This document shows positions 53,856 through 63,900 of a stretch of 64,000 nt of DNA, piece by piece. This DNA is from Indolivaga alginatilytica. Its GTDB lineage: Bacteria > Bacteroidota > Bacteroidia > Bacteroidales > Dysgonomonadaceae. The notes under the pieces are model-generated. The model was not told where the DNA came from, did not search any database, and saw only the letters and a list, made by a program, of their open reading frames with translations. How positions within the stretch are numbered: position 1 is the first letter of the stretch; every line of letters begins with the position of its first letter. A program made the position numbers and the translations under genes. Location of the stretch: assembly GCF_003201355.1 (NCBI RefSeq), contig NZ_QICL01000009.1, forward strand, positions 1 through 64,000, in the 5' to 3' direction.

Positions 53856-56057
53856 TTATTTTATTTTTACAGCTACCGAGCTTTTCACATCAGCAGAAGA
53901 TGCCGCGCAATGCAATGTAAATTGATCTGATTCCACAGTCCAATTATGAGCTTTATCATCAAAAAAGGCTAAATCTTTAACTGGAACGATTAAGTCAACA
54001 GTTTTAGTCTCACCCGCTTTTAAGAATACTTTCTTGAATGCTTTAAGTTCTTTTTCTGGACGTTCTAAAGATGGTTTCGATTGAGAGGCATATACTTGTA
54101 CTGACTCAGCACCATCTATTTTACCTTTATTGGTTACAGTAATAGAAACTTTGATCGTTTCGTCCTTTCCATATTCTTTTTTGTCAGTATTGGCTTTTCC
54201 GTATTCAAATGTTGTATATGAAAGACCATAACCAAATGGGAATAAAGCTGGAATCTTTTTTGTATCGTGCCAGCGGTAACCTACCAGAATATCTTCTTTA
54301 TAGATTTGTTTGATGCTGTCTCCGGGATATGATATCGTACCGAACGAGATAGCTCCATTATCTTCTAATTTGCGAGGTACACTATAAGGTAACTTACCCG
54401 ATGGGTTAATATCGCCTGCTATAACATTTGCTGTAGCACTACCTGCTTCCGAACCCAAATACCAAGATTGCATAAGGGCAGGGATTTTATCAAGCCAAGG
54501 CATCGAAACAGCATTACCACTGACAAGTATTACACCTAAGTTTTTATTCACTTTTAGTAGGTCATCAATCAATTCGTTTTGTCCGAAAGGCAAATCATAT
54601 GTAATACGATCTGCTCCTTCGCAGTCTTGTTGGAAATTTTTATTCAATCCTCCAAAGAAAAGAACTACATCTGCATCTTTAGCCAAGGCTAGAGCTTCTT
54701 TTTTTAACGAATCAGCATTGTAAGGCGATGGTACAAAACTGTCATACACAGTAGGACCTGAACCATATCCCATTGTATAGGATACATTGTTTTCGCCATA
54801 CTTAGCTTTAAGACCTTCTAATGGAGAAATTTCTTGCTTTACTTTAAGTTCCGATGAACCTCCGCCAACGGTTAACGATCGAGTTGCATTTTCTCCTATA
54901 ATTATAATTTTTTTGTATTTGTCTTTTGCTATAGGAAAGAAGTTTTTCTCATTCTTCATCAATACAATACCTTGTTCTGCTACACGACGAGCTACATCTG
55001 CATGTTCAGGAGTTGCAAAGCTGCCATAAGGACGGTTACGGTTCATATTGGTTCTGAAGTTTAGACGAAGAACTCTTTTCACTTTATCATCCAATGTCGA
55101 TTCGGAAACTTCGCCTCTTTTTATCATATCTAGATAGGGTTGAGCCATAAAATAGTTGTCATAGGCGAAACTCTCGCCCCATGTCAATCCATTTGTCCAG
55201 CTGCCCATTTCTATATCCAAACCATTTAAAGCAGCTTCTTTGGTATCGTGAGCACTGCCCCAATCTGTTACCAGAATACCATCAAAACCCCATTCTCCTT
55301 TTAGAATCTTATTTACCAGTATTTCGTGATGGCTACAATATTGTCCTCTGAATTTATTGTATGATCCCATAACAGCCCACACATTTCCTTCTTCAACTCC
55401 GGCTTTAAATGCTGGCAAATAGATTTCATAGAGTGCTCTGTCGCTTACTTCTACGTCTATATGTCCACGCCATAATTCTTGATTATTAAGAGCAAAGTGC
55501 TTCATACAGGCAGCAACTCCATTTTGTTGAACTCCTTTGATGAAAGGAACTACCATTTTAGATGCCAAATAAGGGTCTTCTCCTAAGTATTCGAAGTTAC
55601 GACCATTCATTGGAGTACGATAAATATTTACTCCGGGACCTAGAATAATGTCTTTTTTTCTGAAACGTGCCTCTTCTCCTAATGCATTTCCATATTCGAG
55701 AGATAGTTCAGGATCAAAAGTTGCTGCGAGGCAAGTTAAAGCAGGAAATGCGGTACAAGAATCGTTTGTCCATCCTGCGTGTCCCCATGTGTCCCAATCT
55801 ATTTCCATACGGACTCCGTGAGGACCATCACTCATCCAAATCTCGGGGATGCCTAAACGAGGACATCCGGGTGTGCTGAATTTAGATTGTGCATGTATCA
55901 TGGCAATCTTTTCTTCGAGTGTCATTTTTGACAAAGCATCGTTTATTCTTACCTCTATAGGTTTACTTTCGTCCAAATAAACAGGCACCGATTTAGTTTG
56001 TGCTTGAGTTTGGGAAGTAAACAAAGCAAGTATACTACAGAAAAATAGTTTTTTCAT
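53856..56057 (-). CDS. GH3 beta-glucosidase-like enzyme, secreted
   Basis: 733 residues with a signal peptide (MKKLFFCSILALFTSQTQAQ). The GH3 N-terminal barrel has EIWMSDGPHGVRMEIDW (about 73-89), ACMKHFALNNQELWRGHIDVEVSDR and the nucleophile region GILVTDWGSAHDTKEA (Asp about residue 267). The C-terminal sandwich and a fibronectin III-like domain (VTVTNKGKIDGAESVQVYASQ, about 640-660) complete the usual layout. It releases beta-linked glucose or xylose from oligosaccharides in the periplasm. Its place after GH95 and GH3 genes suggests a role on the same plant or host glycan. A cassette copy separates it from the GH95 gene. Confidence 0.9.
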   Translation of the reverse strand: MKKLFFCSILALFTSQTQAQTKSVPVYLDESKPIEVRINDALSKMTLEEKIAMIHAQSKFSTPGCPRLGIPEIWMSDGPHGVRMEIDWDTWGHAGWTNDSCTAFPALTCLAATFDPELSLEYGNALGEEARFRKKDIILGPGVNIYRTPMNGRNFEYLGEDPYLASKMVVPFIKGVQQNGVAACMKHFALNNQELWRGHIDVEVSDRALYEIYLPAFKAGVEEGNVWAVMGSYNKFRGQYCSHHEILVNKILKGEWGFDGILVTDWGSAHDTKEAALNGLDIEMGSWTNGLTWGESFAYDNYFMAQPYLDMIKRGEVSESTLDDKVKRVLRLNFRTNMNRNRPYGSFATPEHADVARRVAEQGIVLMKNEKNFFPIAKDKYKKIIIIGENATRSLTVGGGSSELKVKQEISPLEGLKAKYGENNVSYTMGYGSGPTVYDSFVPSPYNADSLKKEALALAKDADVVLFFGGLNKNFQQDCEGADRITYDLPFGQNELIDDLLKVNKNLGVILVSGNAVSMPWLDKIPALMQSWYLGSEAGSATANVIAGDINPSGKLPYSVPRKLEDNGAISFGTISYPGDSIKQIYKEDILVGYRWHDTKKIPALFPFGYGLSYTTFEYGKANTDKKEYGKDETIKVSITVTNKGKIDGAESVQVYASQSKPSLERPEKELKAFKKVFLKAGETKTVDLIVPVKDLAFFDDKAHNWTVESDQFTLHCAASSADVKSSVAVKIK

Positions 56058-56079
56058 ATCCTCTTCTTTGATTTTGTAT

Positions 56080-56160
56080 TTAAGTAATTTGATTATCGAT
56101 CAATGTATTTCTATTATTCTAACTTGTGCTTATTAAAGCATAAAGAGGTCTGAAACCTTA
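56080..56160 (-). repeat. Palindromic cassette, GH95 stop to GH3 start
   Basis: On the minus strand TAA of the GH95 gene (complement of 56158-56160) starts TAAGGTT-TCA-GACCTC, paired through a T-G wobble. TTTATGCTTTAATAAGCACAA follows and AAATTACTTAAAT closes it. The middle is diverged. Confidence 0.6.
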
Positions 56161-58518
56161 TCTGAATTGTATTGTTATTTTTTCAGCCTTCTTTAATTGA
56201 AAATTTAACTTACCCTCATTAAGTGTATAATCTTTTACACCCTTAATTGAAGGTTGTCCTTGGGGTAATTTAAGTATAAAATTGTTTGGAACATCAGATT
56301 TAATTTCAATAAAATCAATAACTCCATTTTTCCAAGAAAAGTCTACTTCAGCTCCACCTCTTATTTTTACGCCTTTTACCAATCCATCTTTCCATTCTGT
56401 CGGTATTGCAGGTAATAGTTCAATATAGCCAGCGTGGCTTTGTATTAGCATTTCTATAATTCCGGCAGAACCTCCAAAGTTACCGTCTATTTGCATTGGA
56501 GGATGAGCGCTGAATAGGTTAGGGTAGGTACCTCTTCCTTCTCCGGCAGGTTTAAGCAGATCACCAATCAATTTATAAGCTCTGTTTCCATCTTTAAGTC
56601 TAGCCCAGAAGTTTATTTTCCAAGCCATAGACCATCCTGTTGACTCATCACCTCGTCGGTCTAATGTTACTTTTGCAGCTTCCATTAACTGAGGAGAGGT
56701 CGCTTCATTTAATTCGTATCCGGGATATAGTCCGTATAATTGGGATACGTGACGATGGTGTATTTCCACCTCTTCGTAGTCTTGTAACCATTCCATCACT
56801 TGTCCATATTTACCAATAGAAGTAGGTGCAAGTCTTTCCTTTTTAGTCTCTATTGTTTGAATCCAATCCTGATCAATATTCAATAATTTAGCAGCCTCCG
56901 AGACATTGGTAAATAGTTCTCTTATTATTTGATTGTCCATTGTAGAACCTGCACTGATGCTAACAGCTTCCCCCGTTGGTGCAAAGTAGCTGTTTTCGGG
57001 TGAAGTGGTAGGGGCTGTAACCAGATAACCGTTGTTAGGGTCTTCAATCAACATATCTTCAAAAAATAGAGCTGCACCTTTCATTGTAGGATAAGCCAAT
57101 CTCAAATAATCTAAATCTTGTGTATATAAGTAATGCTCCCATAAGTGTTGGCATAACCAAGCTCCTGCTGTGTTAGTAGCTCCCCAAGAAGGATCTTCGG
57201 AGGGAGAAGTAAAATCCCAAACATTACCTAAAATATGAGTAACCCATCCTCTGCTGTTGTAATAGATACGAGCAGTTTTCTCTCCGGGTTCAACTAGGCC
57301 TTTTGTGTATTCGATCATAGGTAAATGCAGTTCAGATAAATTACCAACTTCTGCACCCCATAAATTCATTTGTAGATTGATATTCAAATGGTAATCGCCA
57401 TTCCAAGGTGTTAGAATCTGAGGAGCCCATAATCCTTGTAAATTTGGCGGTAAGCCACCTACACGTGTAGATGATATAAGCAAGTAGCGTCCATATTGCA
57501 TATACAGGGCTACCAAATCGAAATCGCTTTTATCGGAAGCAAATGCTTCTAATCTTTTATTGATTGGCAGATCAGAGTTTTTATTTTTATTCAGAGTTAG
57601 ATCAACACGATTAAATAAATGCTGGTACTTTGATATGTGATTTTTCTTTAGTGTAGAATAATTAGTATCGGTACTTTTTATTAATTGGGTAGCTATAGCC
57701 TTTTCGTCTTTGCCCTTGTAACTCGTAGCCAGAGATACAAGCAAGATGACTTCGTCTGCATTTTGTATCTGAATATCTTTATTTCCGGTAACTAAAGTTC
57801 CTCCTTTGTGTATGACTTTCACCTGTCCGAAGTATTTCATTCCATCATTCTTTACATTATCTTTCATCTGTCCATAAATAGATAAGGTATTGTCTTCGGC
57901 TGAAACTTCGTAATTTTCATCTCTTTGAAGTGATATTGTAAGGTTCAGAGCTTTTGCTTGACTTGCAGTGTATCTGATAACTCCAATATCATCAGAAAAT
58001 GATGTGAAATATTCTCTATTATAAGTTATTTTTCCTTTAGTGTATGAAGTGGTAGATAAAGCATTATTCATATCCAATGTCCTCTTGTAATTGGATATAG
58101 GTGCAGACTGATTCGGATATAGAAAATCTACTTGCAGATTTCCAAAGTTCTGAAAATTACCATATGCCGATGTATCGGCACTACCCTTACCTAAGCAGGT
58201 GAAGGTCTTATACATGAGGTTTTGTGCTTCTTTGTTCTTGTTCTCAAAAAGAAGTCTGCGTATTTCTCCTAAATATTTATAAGCTTCGGGATTGTCTGCA
58301 TCTTGTTTATTGCCTGACCAGAGCGATATTTCATTTAATACAACTCGTTCTTTATCGACATCGCCCCATGGCATCATTCCTATACGTCCGTTGCCGAGGG
58401 GTATAGATTCTTCCCAGATTGAAGCGGGACTGTCAAAATAGTATTGCCACGAATTTTGTGCGGACATTGATAGTGTGCACAGGCATAGTATTATGCAAGA
58501 TGAGATTTTTGAGATCAT
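56158..58518 (-). CDS. GH95 glycoside hydrolase (alpha-L-fucosidase or alpha-L-galactosidase), secreted
   Basis: 786 residues with a signal peptide ending TLSMSAQ. The N-terminal beta domain begins WQYYFDSPASIWEESIPLGNGRIGMMPWG, the standard GH95 opening. The (alpha/alpha)6 catalytic region contains LLISSTRVGGLPPNLQGLWAPQILTPWNGDYHLNINLQMNLWGAEVGNLSEL (written here in continuous parts: GGLPPNLQGLWAP, then NLQMNLWGAEVGNL), with the asparagines that activate water, and TAPTTSPENSYF. It inverts alpha-L-fucosides or alpha-L-galactosides. The SEDPSWGATNTAGAWLCQHLWEHY segment is more like plant-polysaccharide-active members. It overlaps the preceding GH3 gene by four bases, so the two are translationally coupled. 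Confidence 0.9.
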   Translation of the reverse strand: MISKISSCIILCLCTLSMSAQNSWQYYFDSPASIWEESIPLGNGRIGMMPWGDVDKERVVLNEISLWSGNKQDADNPEAYKYLGEIRRLLFENKNKEAQNLMYKTFTCLGKGSADTSAYGNFQNFGNLQVDFLYPNQSAPISNYKRTLDMNNALSTTSYTKGKITYNREYFTSFSDDIGVIRYTASQAKALNLTISLQRDENYEVSAEDNTLSIYGQMKDNVKNDGMKYFGQVKVIHKGGTLVTGNKDIQIQNADEVILLVSLATSYKGKDEKAIATQLIKSTDTNYSTLKKNHISKYQHLFNRVDLTLNKNKNSDLPINKRLEAFASDKSDFDLVALYMQYGRYLLISSTRVGGLPPNLQGLWAPQILTPWNGDYHLNINLQMNLWGAEVGNLSELHLPMIEYTKGLVEPGEKTARIYYNSRGWVTHILGNVWDFTSPSEDPSWGATNTAGAWLCQHLWEHYLYTQDLDYLRLAYPTMKGAALFFEDMLIEDPNNGYLVTAPTTSPENSYFAPTGEAVSISAGSTMDNQIIRELFTNVSEAAKLLNIDQDWIQTIETKKERLAPTSIGKYGQVMEWLQDYEEVEIHHRHVSQLYGLYPGYELNEATSPQLMEAAKVTLDRRGDESTGWSMAWKINFWARLKDGNRAYKLIGDLLKPAGEGRGTYPNLFSAHPPMQIDGNFGGSAGIIEMLIQSHAGYIELLPAIPTEWKDGLVKGVKIRGGAEVDFSWKNGVIDFIEIKSDVPNNFILKLPQGQPSIKGVKDYTLNEGKLNFQLKKAEKITIQFR

Positions 58519-60704
58519 TCTGTAATAGTTATTTGTTGGGTTAATTGAATATTTTCAGAGGAACTGCCAATCATAAGATTGACCTTTCCAGCTTCTATTT
58601 CATATGAATGTGTATCCATATCCCAATAAGCTAAATCAGATGCTTTTATATTGAATTTTATTGTTTCAGTTTTACCGGATTCGATCATAATTCGTTCAAA
58701 TCCTTTAAGCTGTTTGATTGGTCTGCTTATTTTGGAATTAGGAAAAGAGAAATAGAGTTGCACAACTTCTTCTCCGTTTAATTTACCTGCGTTTTTTACA
58801 TCTACTGATACAGAGATATTCTCAGCCTTTTTTAATCTGGAGGAAGATGTACTCATCTTTGAGTATGAGAAATTAGTATAACTCAATCCATAGCCAAATG
58901 GATAGAGCGGTTTCTCTTTTGTATACATATAAGTACGTCCATTGCGGATATCGTAATCCATCATTGGAGGAAGATCTGCTATTGACTTAACCCATGTTTG
59001 ATTGGTACGTCCTGCGGGATTAAAATCACCAAACAGAACATCGGCTACTCCATTGCCAAGCTCTTGACTATTATTGGTTACATGTAATATGGCAGGTATA
59101 TTTTCTTGCGACCAGTTGATCGTAAACGGAAAACTGCTGACTAATAACATAATAGTATTAGGGTTAACTTTGTTGATTATCTTTACCAGGTCTTCTTGTT
59201 CTAAAGATAATGATTTTCGGTCAACCGCCTCTCTTCCATCACTTGGTACGGGAGAATATTTCCATTTTGGGTCGGTTCCATATACATGATTTCCTACACA
59301 AACAATAGCAATATCAGCTTTTTGTGCAGCAATAGAGGCTTTATCTATTTCGTTGGATGCTTCGTAATATACTTCGATATTATTGCCAACCGCATTTTTG
59401 ATTCCTTGCAGAATACTTACTGTATAGGGTGGGGTGCCACTATACCAATCGAGAAGTATTTCATCAGCACGAGGCCCTATTACTGCTATGGATTTAATTT
59501 TATTTTTATCGAGAGGTAGTAATTTCTTTTCGTTCTTAAGCAATACTACCGATTTGGCAGTTACAAGGCGTACAAAATCTTGTACTTCTTTATCTAGCCA
59601 AGGCGAAACAGTGTCTGTTACTCCGATATTGGAATAGGGTAGATGTGTTTGATCACCATCTAATAATCCTAGTCGTAAAGCGACAAAGAAGTTTCCTCTT
59701 ATAGCCTCGTCTATATCTTTTTCAAATAGAATGTTTTGCTTTATAGCCTCATACACATATGGCTTATAATTATCCAAGAATTGTCCGACTCCAGCTTTTA
59801 CTATTGCTGCTGCTCCTTCAACATGAGAAGGATAAGCCTTGTGTGCGGTAATAAGTAAATCCAATGCTCCTCCATCGGTGCATATTATACCATTGTTACC
59901 CCATTGTTGGCATGTAACTTCTTTTAGTACAGGATGTACGGTCATAGCTGTGCCGTTCCATCCATTATAGGAAGCCATAAATGCACGGGAGCCTCCTTCT
60001 TCTATTCCTTTTTGGAAAGGGTAAGCGTAGTATTCATGGAATAATCGTTCATCGAAATTCGAAGATGTAGAATCTCTCCCATCTTCGTTGCTGTTGGCTA
60101 AGAAGTGCTTCATTAGTGATGCAGATTTCCAATATTTCGGATTATCTCCTTGTAAGCCTTTTATGAACGCTACACTTAATTGAGAGACTAGAAACGGATC
60201 TTCACCAAAACTTTCTTCAGTGCGTCCCCATCGTGGATCACGAGCTAAATCTGCATTGGGTGCACGCATAACTAAACCTCCCTTTTTATACTTTTCGTTT
60301 TGAGTATAAAATCGTATTTCGTTTGCTTCTATTTCGGCTACTCTTTTTATTAATTGAGTGTCCCATGTTTCGCCCAAACCATATGCCTGAGGAAAGGTGG
60401 TAGTATAAAATACAGCAGGTACTTGCTGATAATTGATCGTTTGGAAACCTCCCCAATTGCCAGGGCCACCAAGAGCCATTCCGTGTAAGCCTTCGGAGTG
60501 CCCCGTATTGCGTATTCCTAGACGCGGTACTCCTAAGTTTGTAGATAGCGCATTGATCTTTTCATCGATTGTCATTAACGACAATAAATTAGATATTCTC
60601 TCTTCATCCGAAAGAGCAGTATCTTGAAAAGGGTGTATATGTTGGGAAAATGATGCAATATTCAGGCCGAATATGCACATTGCGAGCATAACAATTTTTC
60701 TCAT
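58515..60704 (-). CDS. GH3 beta-glucosidase/beta-xylosidase-like enzyme, secreted
   Basis: 729 residues, signal peptide MRKIVMLAMCIFGLNIASFSQ. The barrel shows HSEGLHGMALGGPGNWGG (about 69-86), APNADLARDPRWGRTEESFGEDP (about 148-170), MKHFLANSNEDGRDSTSSNFD and the nucleophile region GIICTDGGALDLL (Asp about residue 275). A second domain (IAVIGPRADEI) and a C-terminal fibronectin III-like domain follow. The sequence is of the xylosidase/glucosidase branch that includes plant-like GH3 proteins; the sugar specificity is not certain. It is the first gene of a three-hydrolase unit transcribed away from the hybrid two-component regulator. Confidence 0.9.
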   Translation of the reverse strand: MRKIVMLAMCIFGLNIASFSQHIHPFQDTALSDEERISNLLSLMTIDEKINALSTNLGVPRLGIRNTGHSEGLHGMALGGPGNWGGFQTINYQQVPAVFYTTTFPQAYGLGETWDTQLIKRVAEIEANEIRFYTQNEKYKKGGLVMRAPNADLARDPRWGRTEESFGEDPFLVSQLSVAFIKGLQGDNPKYWKSASLMKHFLANSNEDGRDSTSSNFDERLFHEYYAYPFQKGIEEGGSRAFMASYNGWNGTAMTVHPVLKEVTCQQWGNNGIICTDGGALDLLITAHKAYPSHVEGAAAIVKAGVGQFLDNYKPYVYEAIKQNILFEKDIDEAIRGNFFVALRLGLLDGDQTHLPYSNIGVTDTVSPWLDKEVQDFVRLVTAKSVVLLKNEKKLLPLDKNKIKSIAVIGPRADEILLDWYSGTPPYTVSILQGIKNAVGNNIEVYYEASNEIDKASIAAQKADIAIVCVGNHVYGTDPKWKYSPVPSDGREAVDRKSLSLEQEDLVKIINKVNPNTIMLLVSSFPFTINWSQENIPAILHVTNNSQELGNGVADVLFGDFNPAGRTNQTWVKSIADLPPMMDYDIRNGRTYMYTKEKPLYPFGYGLSYTNFSYSKMSTSSSRLKKAENISVSVDVKNAGKLNGEEVVQLYFSFPNSKISRPIKQLKGFERIMIESGKTETIKFNIKASDLAYWDMDTHSYEIEAGKVNLMIGSSSENIQLTQQITITE

Positions 60705-60711
60705 GGTTATA

Positions 60712-60812
60712 GGTTACTTAAGTAATAGTTAGAATTTAATGTCAAACTTTACAGTTCTAACTTGCGATCATAGTTAACTACAGATGGATAACAAAAAGGT
60801 CTGAGACCTTAA
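60712..60812 (-). repeat. Palindromic cassette upstream of the hydrolase unit
   Basis: On the minus strand, a perfect palindrome TTAAGGTC-TCA-GACCTTTTTG followed by diverged middle sequence and then CATTAAATTCTAAC and TATTACTTAAGTAAC close to the ATG. It lies 120 bases beyond the stop codon of the regulator gene. Confidence 0.68.
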
Positions 60813-60932
60813 CTATGCAAAGTTATTGTTTAATTAGTTAGTCTCTCTATACGTGTGTTTCCGTTGAGGGTATTCCTTAAATCGTTACGGGGGTTGTATG
60901 CTAACTATAGGGTACTAATATGTTTCTTTAGA

Positions 60933-63900
60933 CTAATTTGTAAACTTTTTCTTGTATTCGTTTGGTGTTACTCCAAATTCATCTTTAAAATATTTTCGAA
61001 AGTATTTAGGGTCATTAAATCCCACCTGAAAGGCTACTTCGTTCACAAACATCTGGCTTTTTTCTAATAGATTGGCTGCACGTTTTAGTCTGATAAAACG
61101 AATAAACTCCGAGGGTGATTTATCTGTGAGTGCCAATATTTTTTTATAGAAATAAACACGGCTCATAGCCATTTCACGGCATAAGTCTTCCACCAGAAAA
61201 TCTGCATTTCCAATATTTTCTTCTACAATGGAAATAGCTTTTTTCACAAACTTCTCGTCCATTGTCATTATCTCTATTTCACTTGGAGATATTTCTATCT
61301 TCTTTTTAAAATTGTACTGGTTTTTCTTCTGACGTTCTATTATTTTCGAGATTTTCAGCGTCAGCATATCTATATTGAACGGTTTGGAGATATAATCGTC
61401 TGCACCAGCTTCTATACCTGAATATTGATTCTCTTCTGATGATTTTGCTGTTAAAAGAATAATCGGAATATGAGAAGTTCTTATGTCTGCTTTTATCTTC
61501 CGACAAAGTTCATAGCCATCCATTTTAGGCATCATTACGTCGCATAAAATAATGTCAGGTAATTGATCTAATATTATTTGAGAGGCTTCCTCACCGTCGT
61601 TTGCTGTAATTATCCGATAGGAGTGAATGAACAGGCTCTTGATAAACTCACGGAAATCTTCATTATCATCAACTATCAGTAATAGAGGTAAGTTTGAATC
61701 TTTTGCCGTAACAGCAGAAGTTTCTGGCTCTGTTAATAGAGTATCTCGAATATCTCCCGAATAAATAACATCTTGACTCTTAGATTCTTTATAAGTAGAA
61801 TTATCAATAGGTATTAATACTGTGAAAGTGGAGCCTTTGCCTGCTGTGCTTTCTACCGAAATTTCTCCATTATGAAGTTTTACATATTCACTAACTAAAT
61901 GTAATCCAACACCTGTACCAGCTTGGTTATTCTTTTGAGACTGTTCTATACGATAAAAACGGTCGAATATTTTCTCCAGATATTTACTTTCTATTCCTAT
62001 ACCAGTATCCGAAACTTTGATACATAATTGCTTTTTTGCATCTTTTTGAACTTCTTCGGTAATACCCACGCTTACATCAATATGACCTTCTTCTGTATAT
62101 TTGAAGGCATTAGAAATCAGATTGATAATTATTTTACTCATTTTTTCGGGATCAAAATCCACCTGAAGTTCTTTGAGGTAAGTTGTAAATGTGAATTTTA
62201 TGGATTTATCAGCAGCTAGAGAAGAAAATGATTGACATATTTCTCTTACTATTGGTATTATATCACCTGTTGATAAGTTCAGATTCATTTTATTCAAGTC
62301 CAGTTTTCTGAAATCCAGAATCTCATTCACCATATTCAAAAGGCTCAAAGCATTTTTGCGCATGATGGTTAGCAAGGTCTTTTGTTCTTCTGAATGTGGC
62401 TCTTTCATCAGTTTTTCTAGAGGAGTCAATATAAGCGTAATCGGTGTTTTAAACTCGTGACTTATATTTGTAAAGAAGCGAAATTTGAGTTCGTCTACTT
62501 CATGAATCTTATCGGCTTCCATTATCTTTTGAGCCTGCTTGAATTCGTGCTTTTGCTTATTTAATTTGTATAAGATAAAGAATCTAAGTACTATAACGAA
62601 TATAATGAAGTAGATAAAGAATGCCCACCATGTAAGCCAGAATGGAGGTTTTACAATAATCTTTATTATTAAGGGTGTATCACTCCACACACCATCGTTG
62701 TTTCCTGCATATATTATCAATTTATATGTTCCAGAATTAAGATTCGAGTATGAAGCTGCACCAACTCCATTTTTAACCTCTATCCAATCGGTATCTAAGC
62801 CCTCGAGCATATACTTGTAGTGATTTTTCTCAGGATGTATATAGTTAAGTGCCGAAAATTGTAATGTGAAATTGGTTTCTTTGTAATTAAGAGTTATCTG
62901 ATCAAGATAGGTAATTGATTGATTAATAATTACCCGATTATTGTATTTTTCGTTGGGTCTAATTGCTTGATTGGCAATTAATAGCTCAGTAAATCTAGGT
63001 TTAGGAATGTATTCGTTAAATATTATATTATTGGGGTCGAAATTCACATAGCCATTTGTACTGCCTACATAAATAATACCGTTTTTATCCTTAAACATGG
63101 CGTTCTGATTGCATATAGAACTAGGCAAGCCATCTTTAGAGTCAAAGTAAGTAATCGTATAATCCAGTGTGTTATTTGTGTACTGACAATGGATACATGC
63201 TAATCCATTGCGTGTACCTGCCCAAATATTGTTATTATTATCTTCTATAAGAGACACCACTTCATCGCTTGGTAACCCTTGTTTCGAGGTTATATATACA
63301 AACCGTTTAGTTAGAGGATTATATATATTCAGTCCATTATCAGTAGCTATCCATGTTAAATTTCGGGAGTCGACTAAAATGTTATTAGTCAAAATATTAG
63401 ATAGAGAATCTTGCTGTATCTGGTCTTTAAAATAAGTACTTATTACTTTACTATTGGTATCTATAATATTTACACCTCTGTCGGTGCTTAGATATATATT
63501 CTTATTGATATCTGTATATACGGAAAGTATATAATCAGAGTATAGTTCTTTTGTATTTAGAGTTGTATATCTAGTGAAATTAGTCCGATTGCTATTTAAA
63601 CTATTCACGCCACCACCTAATGTTCCTATCCATAGATTATTATCTTTATCTTCTGCTAGTCCATACACACTTTTCCCTGATATTGAATTAGAGTCTGTTT
63701 CATTAATCTGATATCGGGTGAAACTTTTTCCATCAAAAGAATTTAGGCCACCTAAGAAAGTTCCTACCCAGAGAGTTTTTGAATGATCTTCTAAGATAGA
63801 TGTAACTATATCGGCAGAGATGCTTTTAGGATTATTCGCATTATAATTGAATGTCTCTATGCTTTGTTTTTCTTCATTATACTTGATTAAGCCTCTGCCA

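Noticed and set aside
285-60812. CRISPR array as an explanation of the recurring palindromes
   Set aside because: The copies are scattered over tens of kilobases, differ in length, are not separated by uniform spacers, and no cas gene is present.
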